NCBI RefSeq assembly: GCF_900129195.1
Contig: NZ_FQUY01000013.1
Span: 16,564-80,563, forward strand
Length of the DNA: 64,000 bases
Direction: 5' to 3'
Origin: Desulforamulus putei DSM 12395
GTDB lineage: Bacteria; Bacillota; Desulfotomaculia; Desulfotomaculales; Desulfotomaculaceae
Shown here: positions 22,025 to 29,390 of the stretch, piece by piece
Layout: each line of letters opens with the position of its first letter
Numbering within the stretch: position 1 is the stretch's first letter
The notes under the pieces: generated by a model
The model's input: only the letters and a program-made list of their open reading frames with translations
Database searches by the model: none
Told to the model about the DNA's origin: nothing
Position numbers and translations under genes: made by a program

Positions 22025-23659
22025 CTATACAGCAGACTTATTATGGGATTTAATACCCGTAATGAATAAGACATTACTGCCTTTAAACTGCTGAACGTTG
22101 CCGGTGACAACCAGAATGTCATTTTCTTTAACAGGGGGCAGTTTAAGCCCGGACTCCTGATCTACCGCAACAACGCCTTTATTTTCGCCCACGAAGGCCC
22201 AGAACCAGTGGACCTTCAGTAATTTACCATTTTCTTCCGCAGAACCTTCCGCCGGAAGTGAGGCCACTTTCAAAGTATAAGTGGGTTCCTCATCGGCTTT
22301 AGGAGGTTCCTCAGCAGGGCTTCCAAAGGACTTGTAGGACTCAACAGTTACTATACCGTCCTTGATTTTCCCGGTAATCTCTACGCCTTCGCCGGGTTTT
22401 AAACCTTCGATGTTGCCAACAATGGTCAGAAGGTTGTCTGTTGCAACATCGAATCCTTTGAAGCCGCCTTCAACGGGATCGGTTATAGCAACCATTCCGG
22501 TATAAGGTTCACCTTCGTCCTCTCCCGCAAAAGTGATGGTAATGCCGGCATACGTTCCGGCTTCCTTGCCATCATTTAACCATTCTGCAGGAGGGGTTAA
22601 GGTTTCATCGGGAGTACCTGGAAGTTGGGGCTCAACCTCGATCTTTTCAAATTGAGCAACCTTAACCTTACCCTCTTTGAATTGACCTTTGATTTTATAT
22701 TTTTCGCCTTCAGCAAAGGAACTGAGTTTTTCGTCGCCTACCAAGCCGTCCACCTTACCGTCCTCTGAGGTTACAGTAACGGTGTAGTAAACACGCTTTT
22801 CGCCATGCTTTTCAGGGGCGGCAGCGATGGTTACAACACCTTCGTAAACCTCAACCTGTGGCTTCGGATCAGTTTTTGGAGGTTCAGGTTTGGATTCGAG
22901 TTTAGCTTCAGGTTTAGGTTCGGGTTCCGGGGGATCAATCGGCACACCGCCTGCATTCAGCCAATCCAGCAGGATTTGACCGGTTTGAACCGACGGCTTG
23001 AAATACCGACCATCCAGCGTGTTGGTGCGGTCTTTTGAGGCCCTGGCCATATGGTCATGGTCGATGTCCAAAAAGACCGTGAATTCGTATTCCATGCCGT
23101 CCCTTTGGATAGGTGCCATGCCCACTTTTCTAATAACGGTTTTCCCTCTATCATCAACCGTTTGGACGTACTCAGTTTTCGCCCTAATTGTTGCCAAAAT
23201 GTGCAGCTTGGACTGCAGCATGGCATCGACCAGTGCATTATGCTGCGGCGTGACTTTGCGCCACGCTGCCCAAGAATTGTTTACCTCCCCACGGTCAACA
23301 ATACCACCGTGGATGTCTAACAAACCTCCCTGACCTGCCCAGGCGTGGGTTAACGAATCAATAATCAGCGCTTTTAACCCACTTCTTTCGGCCATTTCAA
23401 TTGCTTGAATGTATTTTTCCGGGGTAAAGGGAGGAGTAATCTCGCAAGTTAAGTATTGGCCGATGCGGACACCGTTGATTTCAGCTCCGACATAGAGTTC
23501 GCCGGAGCGATTTTCAGTATCGGCAATACCAATGAGCCCCCAATCTTTTACCAGCCCATAAGCCATTAATAGTGAACTGGCAGTCTTACCGGAACCTGAA
23601 GGGCCACTGATACCTAATTTTATAAAAGCATTAGACCTTTTGGCAGGACGAAATTCCAT
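22025..23659 (-). CDS. RecA-like P-loop ATPase (Sak4/phage recombinase type) with OB-like tail
   Basis: 544 residues. The N-terminal ATPase has Walker A GPSGSGKTAS, DTENRSGEL after strand 2, Walker B ALIIDSLTHAW and a later sensor (ILATIRAKTEY), as in Sak4-type single-strand annealing/recombination ATPases of phages. After a proline/lysine/glutamate-rich linker (about 240-275) come about three beta-rich repeats (VYEGVVTIAA, TYAGITITFAG, YTLKVASLPA) that look like OB-type domains. That layout is unusually long for Sak4. AAGGAGG precedes ATG 23659. SSB is encoded 78 bp upstream, a normal pairing. Confidence 0.82.
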   Translation of the reverse strand: MEFRPAKRSNAFIKLGISGPSGSGKTASSLLMAYGLVKDWGLIGIADTENRSGELYVGAEINGVRIGQYLTCEITPPFTPEKYIQAIEMAERSGLKALIIDSLTHAWAGQGGLLDIHGGIVDRGEVNNSWAAWRKVTPQHNALVDAMLQSKLHILATIRAKTEYVQTVDDRGKTVIRKVGMAPIQRDGMEYEFTVFLDIDHDHMARASKDRTNTLDGRYFKPSVQTGQILLDWLNAGGVPIDPPEPEPKPEAKLESKPEPPKTDPKPQVEVYEGVVTIAAAPEKHGEKRVYYTVTVTSEDGKVDGLVGDEKLSSFAEGEKYKIKGQFKEGKVKVAQFEKIEVEPQLPGTPDETLTPPAEWLNDGKEAGTYAGITITFAGEDEGEPYTGMVAITDPVEGGFKGFDVATDNLLTIVGNIEGLKPGEGVEITGKIKDGIVTVESYKSFGSPAEEPPKADEEPTYTLKVASLPAEGSAEENGKLLKVHWFWAFVGENKGVVAVDQESGLKLPPVKENDILVVTGNVQQFKGSNVLFITGIKSHNKSAV

Positions 23660-23737
23660 AGTTGAATCCTCCTTAATTAATAATTTTTAGATGTGAAAGG
23701 GCAGGTTTATTTCCTGCCCTTTAGCCTTAGTTAGTTA

Positions 23738-24493
23738 TTAAAACGGTATGTCGTCCAAATCTCCGAACGGATTGTCACCGAATGGATTGGATTCCTTTTT
23801 CTTCGAGCTGAATGGGTTTTCTAAAGGTGGAGTTTCCTCAGCTTTAGAACCACCGCCATTACTACCGCCGCCGCAAAGACGAACGGTGTTTACTATAATT
23901 TCCCATGCGGTACGTTCTTCACCCTCTTTTGAGGTATATCTCCGGCTCCGAAGGCTGCCTTCAACCAGGAGTGGAGTACCTTTTTTGATGTACTGGCAGG
24001 TCTTTGCTGCTTCCCAATATTGGCAGTTAAAAAAGTCTGTCCCATCGTCTTTGTTGAAACCGCGATTAACCGCAATCGCAAAGTTGCCAACGTCTTTGCC
24101 ATTTGTCGTTGTCCTATTTTCACAATCTTTTGTGGATCGCCCAAGCAGGACAACTTCGTTTAAAAACGGGACTTCTTCCTCGGTTACAGGGAAGGGAATA
24201 ATTCTCGTAAGAACAAGCTCAACTACTTTTTTCTTAGCGCCGCCGTCAAGCTCTATGGTCCGGTCAATAAGGCGACCTTCAACCATATAAAACTTGTTGG
24301 CTTCCACGTTTTTAACAACGGCAACCTGTCCGTTATAGGCGTGGATATTAAGTGACATCGAAACATACTGCCGACCTTCCTCGTTCGTGCGGACTATCTC
24401 CAGCACAAAACGAGCATAAGGTTGATCTCCCTCCGTTACATCCGGGAATCCAGCAGCTCTTCCAATAAATCTTGCTTTGTTGTAAAAAGACAT
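23738..24493 (-). CDS. ssb: Single-stranded DNA-binding protein
   Basis: 251 residues, longer than the common 150-180. Two OB-fold-like segments are visible: the first at 3-110 (FIGRAAGFPDV, YVSMSLNIHAY), the second with EVVLLGRSTKD, GKDVGNFAIAVNR and YWEAAKTCQYIKKG, the classic SSB region. The C-terminus is the conserved acidic tip DLDDIPF. It protects single-stranded DNA and recruits partners via the tip. ATG 24493 follows AAAGGATGAT; an in-frame TTG at 24610 with a perfect SD would add 39 residues coded by the hairpin switch. Confidence 0.9.
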   Translation of the reverse strand: MSFYNKARFIGRAAGFPDVTEGDQPYARFVLEIVRTNEEGRQYVSMSLNIHAYNGQVAVVKNVEANKFYMVEGRLIDRTIELDGGAKKKVVELVLTRIIPFPVTEEEVPFLNEVVLLGRSTKDCENRTTTNGKDVGNFAIAVNRGFNKDDGTDFFNCQYWEAAKTCQYIKKGTPLLVEGSLRSRRYTSKEGEERTAWEIIVNTVRLCGGGSNGGGSKAEETPPLENPFSSKKKESNPFGDNPFGDLDDIPF

Positions 24494-24543
24494 TAAAATC
24501 ATCCTTTCTCGAAATAAAATATTTTTAAGACCTGTGGTCTGTC

Positions 24544-24590
24544 GCTTCGTTAGTCCCCTTATGGGACTAACGAAGCAGTCCCATAAGGGG
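24544..24590 (-). promoter_or_regulatory. Two mutually exclusive 14-bp hairpins upstream of ssb
   Basis: Perfect inverted repeats CCCCTTATGGGACT (24555-24568)/AGTCCCATAAGGGG (24577-24590) and GCTTCGTTAGTCCC (24544-24557)/GGGACTAACGAAGC (24563-24576) overlap, so the RNA can form one or the other. An SD AAAGGAGGTGG sits just upstream (24611-24621). Confidence 0.7.
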
Positions 24591-24657
24591 AAAATAATGA
24601 TGGCGGTCAACCACCTCCTTTAGAGAGTAAAAAATTTAAGGCTTATAAACGCAAAAA

Positions 24658-24683
24658 AGCCCTTAATGCGAACATTAAGAGCT
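24658..24683 (-). terminator. Leader terminator hairpin (attenuator candidate), operon 3
   Basis: AGCUCUUAAUG-UUCG-CAUUAAGGGCU followed by UUUUUU, a UUCG-capped intrinsic terminator between promoter 3 and ssb. Confidence 0.75.
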
Positions 24684-24718
24684 TTTAGAACTAAATATTT
24701 ATGAATTTTTAGACACAG

Positions 24719-24730
24719 GTACGCGTATAC
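24719..24730. promoter_or_regulatory. CG palindrome, leader 3
   Basis: GTACGCGTATAC followed by CTGTTAAATAATGTAAATC, matching leader 2 over the whole following block. Confidence 0.55.
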
Positions 24731-24756
24731 CTGTTAAATAATGTAAATCATCCAAG

Positions 24757-24780
24757 CAGTCCCCACTCGGGTGGCATCTG
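24757..24780 (-). ncRNA. Leader hairpin motif, copy G
   Basis: Inner stem CCAC/GTGG. The outer stem is weaker (CAG/CTG plus a G-U pair). Loop TCGG instead of TCGT on the plus strand. Confidence 0.6.
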
Positions 24781-24801
24781 TCAATACTCAAAATCACCCT
24801 G

Positions 24802-24829
24802 CTCGGTTCCTGTTCGTACAGCCTCCGAG
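24802..24829 (-). ncRNA. Leader hairpin motif, copy H
   Basis: Outer stem CTCGG/CCGAG, inner stem CTGT/ACAG, both compensated relative to other copies. Confidence 0.7.
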
Positions 24830-24854
24830 TAATTAAAAACTAAACTATGGAAAA

Positions 24855-24883
24855 ATTATAGCACCTGGTAAAAAACTTGGCAA
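24855..24883 (-). promoter_or_regulatory. SigmaA-type promoter of operon 3
   Basis: TTGCCA, 17-bp spacer ending ACCAGGTGC, TATAAT on the minus strand. Confidence 0.75.
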
Positions 24884-24938
24884 CATGGTAATAAGAAATA
24901 ATGTTGTTGTTCTGTGATATTGTCACTATATAACTGTT

Positions 24939-24983
24939 CTGTGAAAATGTCACTATGGAACAGGAAAGGTGACATTTTCACAG
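24939..24983. repeat. 15-bp perfect inverted repeat plus a direct copy
   Basis: CTGTGAAAATGTCAC (24939-24953) and GTGACATTTTCACAG (24969-24983). A related unit CTGTGATATTGTCAC occurs at 24912-24926. Possibly an operator, a terminator for the gene at 24985, or an insertion-sequence end with repeated units. Confidence 0.6.
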
Positions 24984-24984
24984 A

Positions 24985-25590
24985 CTATTGACAGCCAAAA
25001 TTAACCCGGTCAATCTTGCCATCAGGAGTTAAAAACATTTCGGAAACATCGTTTCGGAAAAGCATCTCGTCAGTTGTTATCCTTACAGGAATAGGGTACT
25101 TTTCCGGTTTGAATTTTTCTGTAATAATAATAGCTCTTGGTAACCCTTTTAAGAGAGGAGTAAGAATTTTTTCGTTATGTCTAAGCACGAATACCGGAAA
25201 TAAAGCCTTGCCAATGCTTAATAACGTCAGGTCCCCACGGAAAATTGAACAGGATTGATATCTTCTTATTTTAGTATAAAGCTGTGCCAAAACAATATCT
25301 TTAATTACTTTTTCAGGCTTAGGGAAGAAGGAAGGAAGAGTGTATATATTAATCTTCTTCCCATTGGAAATAAGCACATGATTATTTAAAAGACCGTTCA
25401 CAGCCATAGTTTTTAACTTGTTCTTCGATTTAGCCCCCCATAGAAATTCTAACTGCGTGGCAATAACAGCGTGACATTCTTTAATGATGTTCATGGTCAC
25501 CAATTCTGCAGGAAAAAGATTAACCGGCTTTTTTTTCGGTAGTTCATCGTATATGATTTGTAAATTGTTAGCTGATGAGTAAAGGTTCAT
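24985..25590 (-). CDS. Hypothetical protein with winged-helix-like segment
   Basis: 201 residues from ATG 25590 (AAAGGAG upstream). Residues 30-85 (AELVTMNIIKECHAVIATQLEFLWG, then LKTMAVNGLLNNHVLI) look like a winged helix and resemble in layout the N-terminus of the replication-relaxation-type protein at 29391. The C-terminus is beta-rich and ends with DRVNFGCQ. No catalytic motif. It may be a DNA-binding regulator of transfer or replication; low certainty. Confidence 0.6.
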   Translation of the reverse strand: MNLYSSANNLQIIYDELPKKKPVNLFPAELVTMNIIKECHAVIATQLEFLWGAKSKNKLKTMAVNGLLNNHVLISNGKKINIYTLPSFFPKPEKVIKDIVLAQLYTKIRRYQSCSIFRGDLTLLSIGKALFPVFVLRHNEKILTPLLKGLPRAIIITEKFKPEKYPIPVRITTDEMLFRNDVSEMFLTPDGKIDRVNFGCQ

Positions 25591-25741
25591 GATCAAAACT
25601 CCTTTGAATGGTAAATTCAAAACGGGGATCAGGTCAGGCCTGGCACCGCCTGGTGTATCCGTCGCCCACTACGCTCTCAATGTGGTAGCGGCCATGCCGC
25701 AAATACTACGAGCAGCGACTACGCACGGGTGCCCGAAGAAG

Positions 25742-25764
25742 CCGCTGGGCTTAAGCCCACGGCG
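25742..25764. repeat. IS200/IS605 right-end hairpin (plus orientation)
   Basis: CCGCTGGGC TTAA GCCCACGGCGG followed by AGTGTCAC, preceded by GGGTGCCCGAAGAAG. The 100 bp before it look like an IS tail; no TnpB frame survives. 25591-25849 holds no gene. Confidence 0.55.
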
Positions 25765-25848
25765 GAGTGTCACATATTACCATCATCCAAGGAAATAGTT
25801 CAAAAAAAGCCAGGGCTGCGCGCCCTGGCGGTAAAAATTAATTAGCTC

Positions 25849-26706
25849 TTAACTAGCTCTATTGATGATACTGCGAATAATCCCCTTAATCTTTTGCTCT
25901 TGAATATCTATATTCTCAACCTCGAAACGCACCATATCTCCAACCTCGGGATAGATGCCGTTCCGATTGTGCCGGCAAAGTATATCTACACCAGGTTCAA
26001 AATTAACAAATACACCGTACCGCGCAATACCAGTGACTTTGCCTGCATAGACACCTTTTTTCTGAATCCTGCGCGCTACATCCGGCCAGGGGTTCGGCAG
26101 GAGTGCCTTCATGGAAACCTGGCAACGTTTCTTGTCCTTATTAACGCGGATTACTTTAACAACTACTTCAGTACCCGGCTGGAGAGTGTCGCGAATTTCT
26201 TCAACCCAACCATGGCTGATTTCGTAAATTGGCAGTACCGCTTCAATACCATCAAATTCCACATAGGCACCGTCAGGAGTCTTTTTGCCATCCTCACGAA
26301 CTACACCCCGGTAAGTGCGGCGAATAGTAGCTTTTTTAACCTGACCCACTTCTAAAGTATCCCAAACGTGACGGGATAACTCTTCCATGGCGGCCTTACG
26401 GGACGCAATAAAAATATCATCTTCCTCAACAATGCCAGTTACGATAATAGAAATATCCTGCCCGATTAATGTGTTTAAACGGCTTTTGTTAGCTTTTTTA
26501 TTCTCACCTTCGGATACGCCGCTTTCGTGCATGGGGATAATCCCCTTAACAGTGCCCTTTTGGACTACCAGGCAGGGAACTTTCAGAATTTCGCCATCCT
26601 TGAGTCTTACCTGGTGTTCCTCTACACCTACAACAGGCCATTTAATGATTCCTCTGTTTTGGCGACTTGCAAAAACCTCAGTCCATATTTGTTCGTGTGT
26701 TAACAT
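25849..26706 (-). CDS. S1-domain RNA-binding protein
   Basis: 285 residues. At least two S1-type OB domains: around 125-200 (VGQVKKATIRRTYRGV ... AYVEFDGIEAVLPIYEIS ... VVVKVIRVNKDKKR) and around 215-280 (GVYAGKVTGIARYGVFVNFEPGVDILC). A preceding degenerate unit (residues 20-110) reads like a third. It is similar in form to RpsA/YmfK-type S1 proteins but much shorter than ribosomal S1. It probably binds RNA; an attractive but unproven idea is that it recognises the structured leaders nearby. ATG 26706 follows AAGGAGG. Confidence 0.85.
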   Translation of the reverse strand: MLTHEQIWTEVFASRQNRGIIKWPVVGVEEHQVRLKDGEILKVPCLVVQKGTVKGIIPMHESGVSEGENKKANKSRLNTLIGQDISIIVTGIVEEDDIFIASRKAAMEELSRHVWDTLEVGQVKKATIRRTYRGVVREDGKKTPDGAYVEFDGIEAVLPIYEISHGWVEEIRDTLQPGTEVVVKVIRVNKDKKRCQVSMKALLPNPWPDVARRIQKKGVYAGKVTGIARYGVFVNFEPGVDILCRHNRNGIYPEVGDMVRFEVENIDIQEQKIKGIIRSIINRAS

Positions 26707-26731
26707 CCCAAATTCCTCCTTATATTTTTTT

Positions 26732-27337
26732 GACATCCTCCCCCGAATGAATTCGGAGGATTCCCGAAGAGAAACCCTCCGGACCCACCCGGAGTTCCCC
26801 GGGAATTGCGTGCCCTTGCGGGTTCACGCCCGGTTTCGGTCGGGATCCGCTTCGGCAGGCACATTTCTGCCCCGCCTCATCAGCTCACCCGCTGGGCCGT
26901 GCCAACCGGCCCGCCCCGGAAGGTTCAAGGGACCACCTGCCCTCCACCCTCCCGGGCAGCGGCACTTTCCAGCCCGAAGGCCGTACTCCATACCGCCAGG
27001 GTCAATTCTCACGCGGCAAGCCCGCTGACTGCCTGGGCGATGTTGTCCGCCGCGTTCGCGTCGATGTGTTTCACCCTCCTGCACCGCGGGCATTTGAACC
27101 ACCGGCCTTTGGGACGGCTCCGCCGTACTTCCCCGCACCTCGAACAGGTCAGGGTGGTCAGGTCAGGGTTCACACAGCTTCAGCTTGACCGTGATCGCCT
27201 GCTCCATCCGCTCCCCACCCCCCTTTCCCCCACCCCCTTTCCTCTGTAAAAACGCTCCAAAAATAGAAAAGCGTCCGTCTTTCAACAGCCGCTGAATATC
27301 AACTGCCTCTCATCCCCCAATTGAAATTGGGGGAATT
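26732..27337 (-). mobile_element. GC-rich IS200/IS605-type remnant
   Basis: It is bounded by a right-end-like hairpin (CCGAAT-GA-ATTCGG, 26737-26760, after GACATCCTC) and a left-end-like hairpin (CCCCCAATT/AATTGGGGG, 27314-27333). The same flanks, GACATCCTC and CATCCC, occur at the ends of the complete element at 58386-60225. The interior is visibly more GC-rich than its surroundings, suggesting recent arrival from a different background. About 250 bp between the tnpB stop and the right end is densely hairpin-forming, the usual omega-RNA position. Confidence 0.75.
27009..27207 (-). pseudogene. tnpB with large internal deletion
   Basis: ATG 27207 opens MEQAITVKLKLCEP, a typical TnpB N-terminus, then stops at 27163. 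Overlapping it in another frame is the TnpB C-terminus: CSRCG ... CPRC zinc ribbon and DANAADNI, ending TGA 27009. The whole middle, with RuvC-I and -II, is gone, so N- and C-terminal pieces were joined near 27165-27175. Confidence 0.8.
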
Positions 27338-27364
27338 CCCGGCAGTGATCTTAAAAAAAGCCGG

Positions 27365-29377
27365 CTACCGCCGACTCCAAAAATCGCTTTCTTCCAGGTA
27401 TTCGTGATTGATTCGTTCCATGAGTTCTTCTTCTGTTATACCTTCTCCGTCTTCGATTACTTCCTCAACAAAAGTATCGGTGTGACGTATAATTTTTGAC
27501 CCTGTTTCTTCTACCAAATCTGCTTCTTCTGTTGTATCTACTTTCTTTGTTAATTCTACTTTCTCTATTGACCCTGCCTTTATTGACTTTGTTTCTTTAA
27601 TTACACTGGATTCAAATTCAAACTCGTCCCATTCTTCAAATCTCGGGTCAGGTGGCAATAAATCTAACGCCCAATGAGGTCGGTAATTTAATATGTGGCT
27701 CGGTGTTATTTTGGAATTCTCAGGGTGTTGAGAATAATCCAGCTTATCAACCATTAAGGGATACTGGCCACGTACCAGAACAATAGCTTTGTTATTATCC
27801 AACCGCATAATTTCGTCCACTGTTAAAAGCTCTCGTGATTTATAGCTGTATGTCACACGACCCAATTCCAGAGCGCCCTTAATGCCTTCTGTCCTAGTAA
27901 AAGAAACGTTTTCTACAGGCCCTTTACCAAGGAGTTCAGCTAGATATTTAGCTGTCATGGTGTCATTAACACCTAAAAATAAACGAGTATCACAGCATGA
28001 TATAATCTCCTGCCAGCCGTTCTGCTGGTAACGGTTTGACAACTGCGGTAGCGACTGCACAATCATGGTAACGTTAATCCCCCGGCTTCGCATGGTTGCA
28101 AGGCGCTTCGTAAAGTCTAATCCCAGACTGCCAACGTTACAAAATTCATCCAGCAGAAAATTAACCGGCACCGGCATCCGACCGCCGCTTCTGTCACCGA
28201 GTTTTGTTAGTTTAATCATCAAGAAAGACAAAAACAGCGAAGCGATAAACTCAAATGTTGAATCGGTATCCGGTATAATCAGGAAATACGCGCATTTTCT
28301 TTTTCCCGGTGCCTCCAGATCAATGTCGCTTTCTTCTGTTAGTCTCTTAACGATGGTATTTTGGAAAAGCTGCAGCCTGGTGCCTAAACCCATTACCATA
28401 CCTGTCCTAACAGAATCTTTGGCCTGGCAGAAGATATTGTACGGCGCCTTAGCCGGGTGGTCGGCGTCCAGAGACTTAAAAATAAAGTCCAGTTGGTCCA
28501 TATCACCGCCGGAAATTAATTCATAAAAGGCTTCCATAGTAGGGTTATCCGGTGCCTCGTTGACTACATAGAGTGCAATGGCTTTTATAAGATTTTTCTC
28601 GCCGCGGTCAAAAAACTGATCGCCGCCGACTTTTGTTCCTGCATTGGTGTTCGCTATCACAATTTCCGCAAACATTTGGGCATCCAGGTCTTCTTTAATC
28701 TCTTTTAAAGGGTTCCAACGGTCCGAGTGAAGCATATTAACCAGGTTAAAAACTTTGGTTTCATAACCGGCATCCTTATGGTACTGCAGCATAGTCTGTG
28801 CTATTTCACCTTTAGGGTCAACATATATTACAGACTCACCGGAAGCCACCGCTTGCATTCCTGCGGGGATAATCTGGCTTCTGGTTTTCTTTGTGCCCGG
28901 AGCCCCGAATACGATTATATTTCTGTTTATCAATGGGTTCGTTAAACGTATTGGAGTGCCCTTATATATCCCGAGCATTACACCTGCACCATATCCCTGC
29001 TCGAAGTTTGCTTTTACTTCTTTATCATTCATCCATCGGGATGTGCCATGAACAGGGTTCTTTATGAATTTTAAATCCTCCGGTACATTCTGCCGGTTCA
29101 TTTTATAAATAAAATAACCAAGTCCAATAATCCCCAAAATAATGGCATTAAAAAAGAGCCAGTAATTTCTTGCTTCAGAGAATGGCAAGAATACGGCCGC
29201 TTTTAATGGGTTTTCCCATATTGATTTTGCAAAGGTTGTGTCGCCCAGGGCGAGGCCCTTTAGAAAGGCGGCTGGCGTACCAATGACCCAAGCATCAATA
29301 ATATAAAAGACTAAACCAACAGAAACATAAAGGATTACTTTCTTTTTATCAATCTGAGGGAGTTTTATATTAATCAC
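27365..29377 (-). CDS. VirD4/TraG-type coupling ATPase (T4CP)
   Basis: 670 residues, GTG start 29377 with GGGGG upstream. Membrane segments at about 13-31 and 74-92. Walker A variant GAPGTKKT at 158-165, Walker B VNFLLDEFCNVG, and a TraG-family region VIYVDPKGEI. The C-terminal 90 residues are acidic and repetitive (VEETGSK, VEEVIEDGEG). Coupling proteins bring relaxase-DNA complexes to a type IV secretion channel. No relaxase or VirB4 is in the window, so transfer genes must lie outside or be supplied by another element. The next gene upstream may act with it. Confidence 0.92.
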   Translation of the reverse strand: MINIKLPQIDKKKVILYVSVGLVFYIIDAWVIGTPAAFLKGLALGDTTFAKSIWENPLKAAVFLPFSEARNYWLFFNAIILGIIGLGYFIYKMNRQNVPEDLKFIKNPVHGTSRWMNDKEVKANFEQGYGAGVMLGIYKGTPIRLTNPLINRNIIVFGAPGTKKTRSQIIPAGMQAVASGESVIYVDPKGEIAQTMLQYHKDAGYETKVFNLVNMLHSDRWNPLKEIKEDLDAQMFAEIVIANTNAGTKVGGDQFFDRGEKNLIKAIALYVVNEAPDNPTMEAFYELISGGDMDQLDFIFKSLDADHPAKAPYNIFCQAKDSVRTGMVMGLGTRLQLFQNTIVKRLTEESDIDLEAPGKRKCAYFLIIPDTDSTFEFIASLFLSFLMIKLTKLGDRSGGRMPVPVNFLLDEFCNVGSLGLDFTKRLATMRSRGINVTMIVQSLPQLSNRYQQNGWQEIISCCDTRLFLGVNDTMTAKYLAELLGKGPVENVSFTRTEGIKGALELGRVTYSYKSRELLTVDEIMRLDNNKAIVLVRGQYPLMVDKLDYSQHPENSKITPSHILNYRPHWALDLLPPDPRFEEWDEFEFESSVIKETKSIKAGSIEKVELTKKVDTTEEADLVEETGSKIIRHTDTFVEEVIEDGEGITEEELMERINHEYLEESDFWSRR

Positions 29378-29390
29378 CAGTCAATCCCCC

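Noticed and set aside
26824..27138. Arginine/proline-rich frames in the GC-rich block
   Set aside because: They lie in the structured 3' part of an IS605 remnant and match no protein; the TnpB tail in another frame explains the DNA better.
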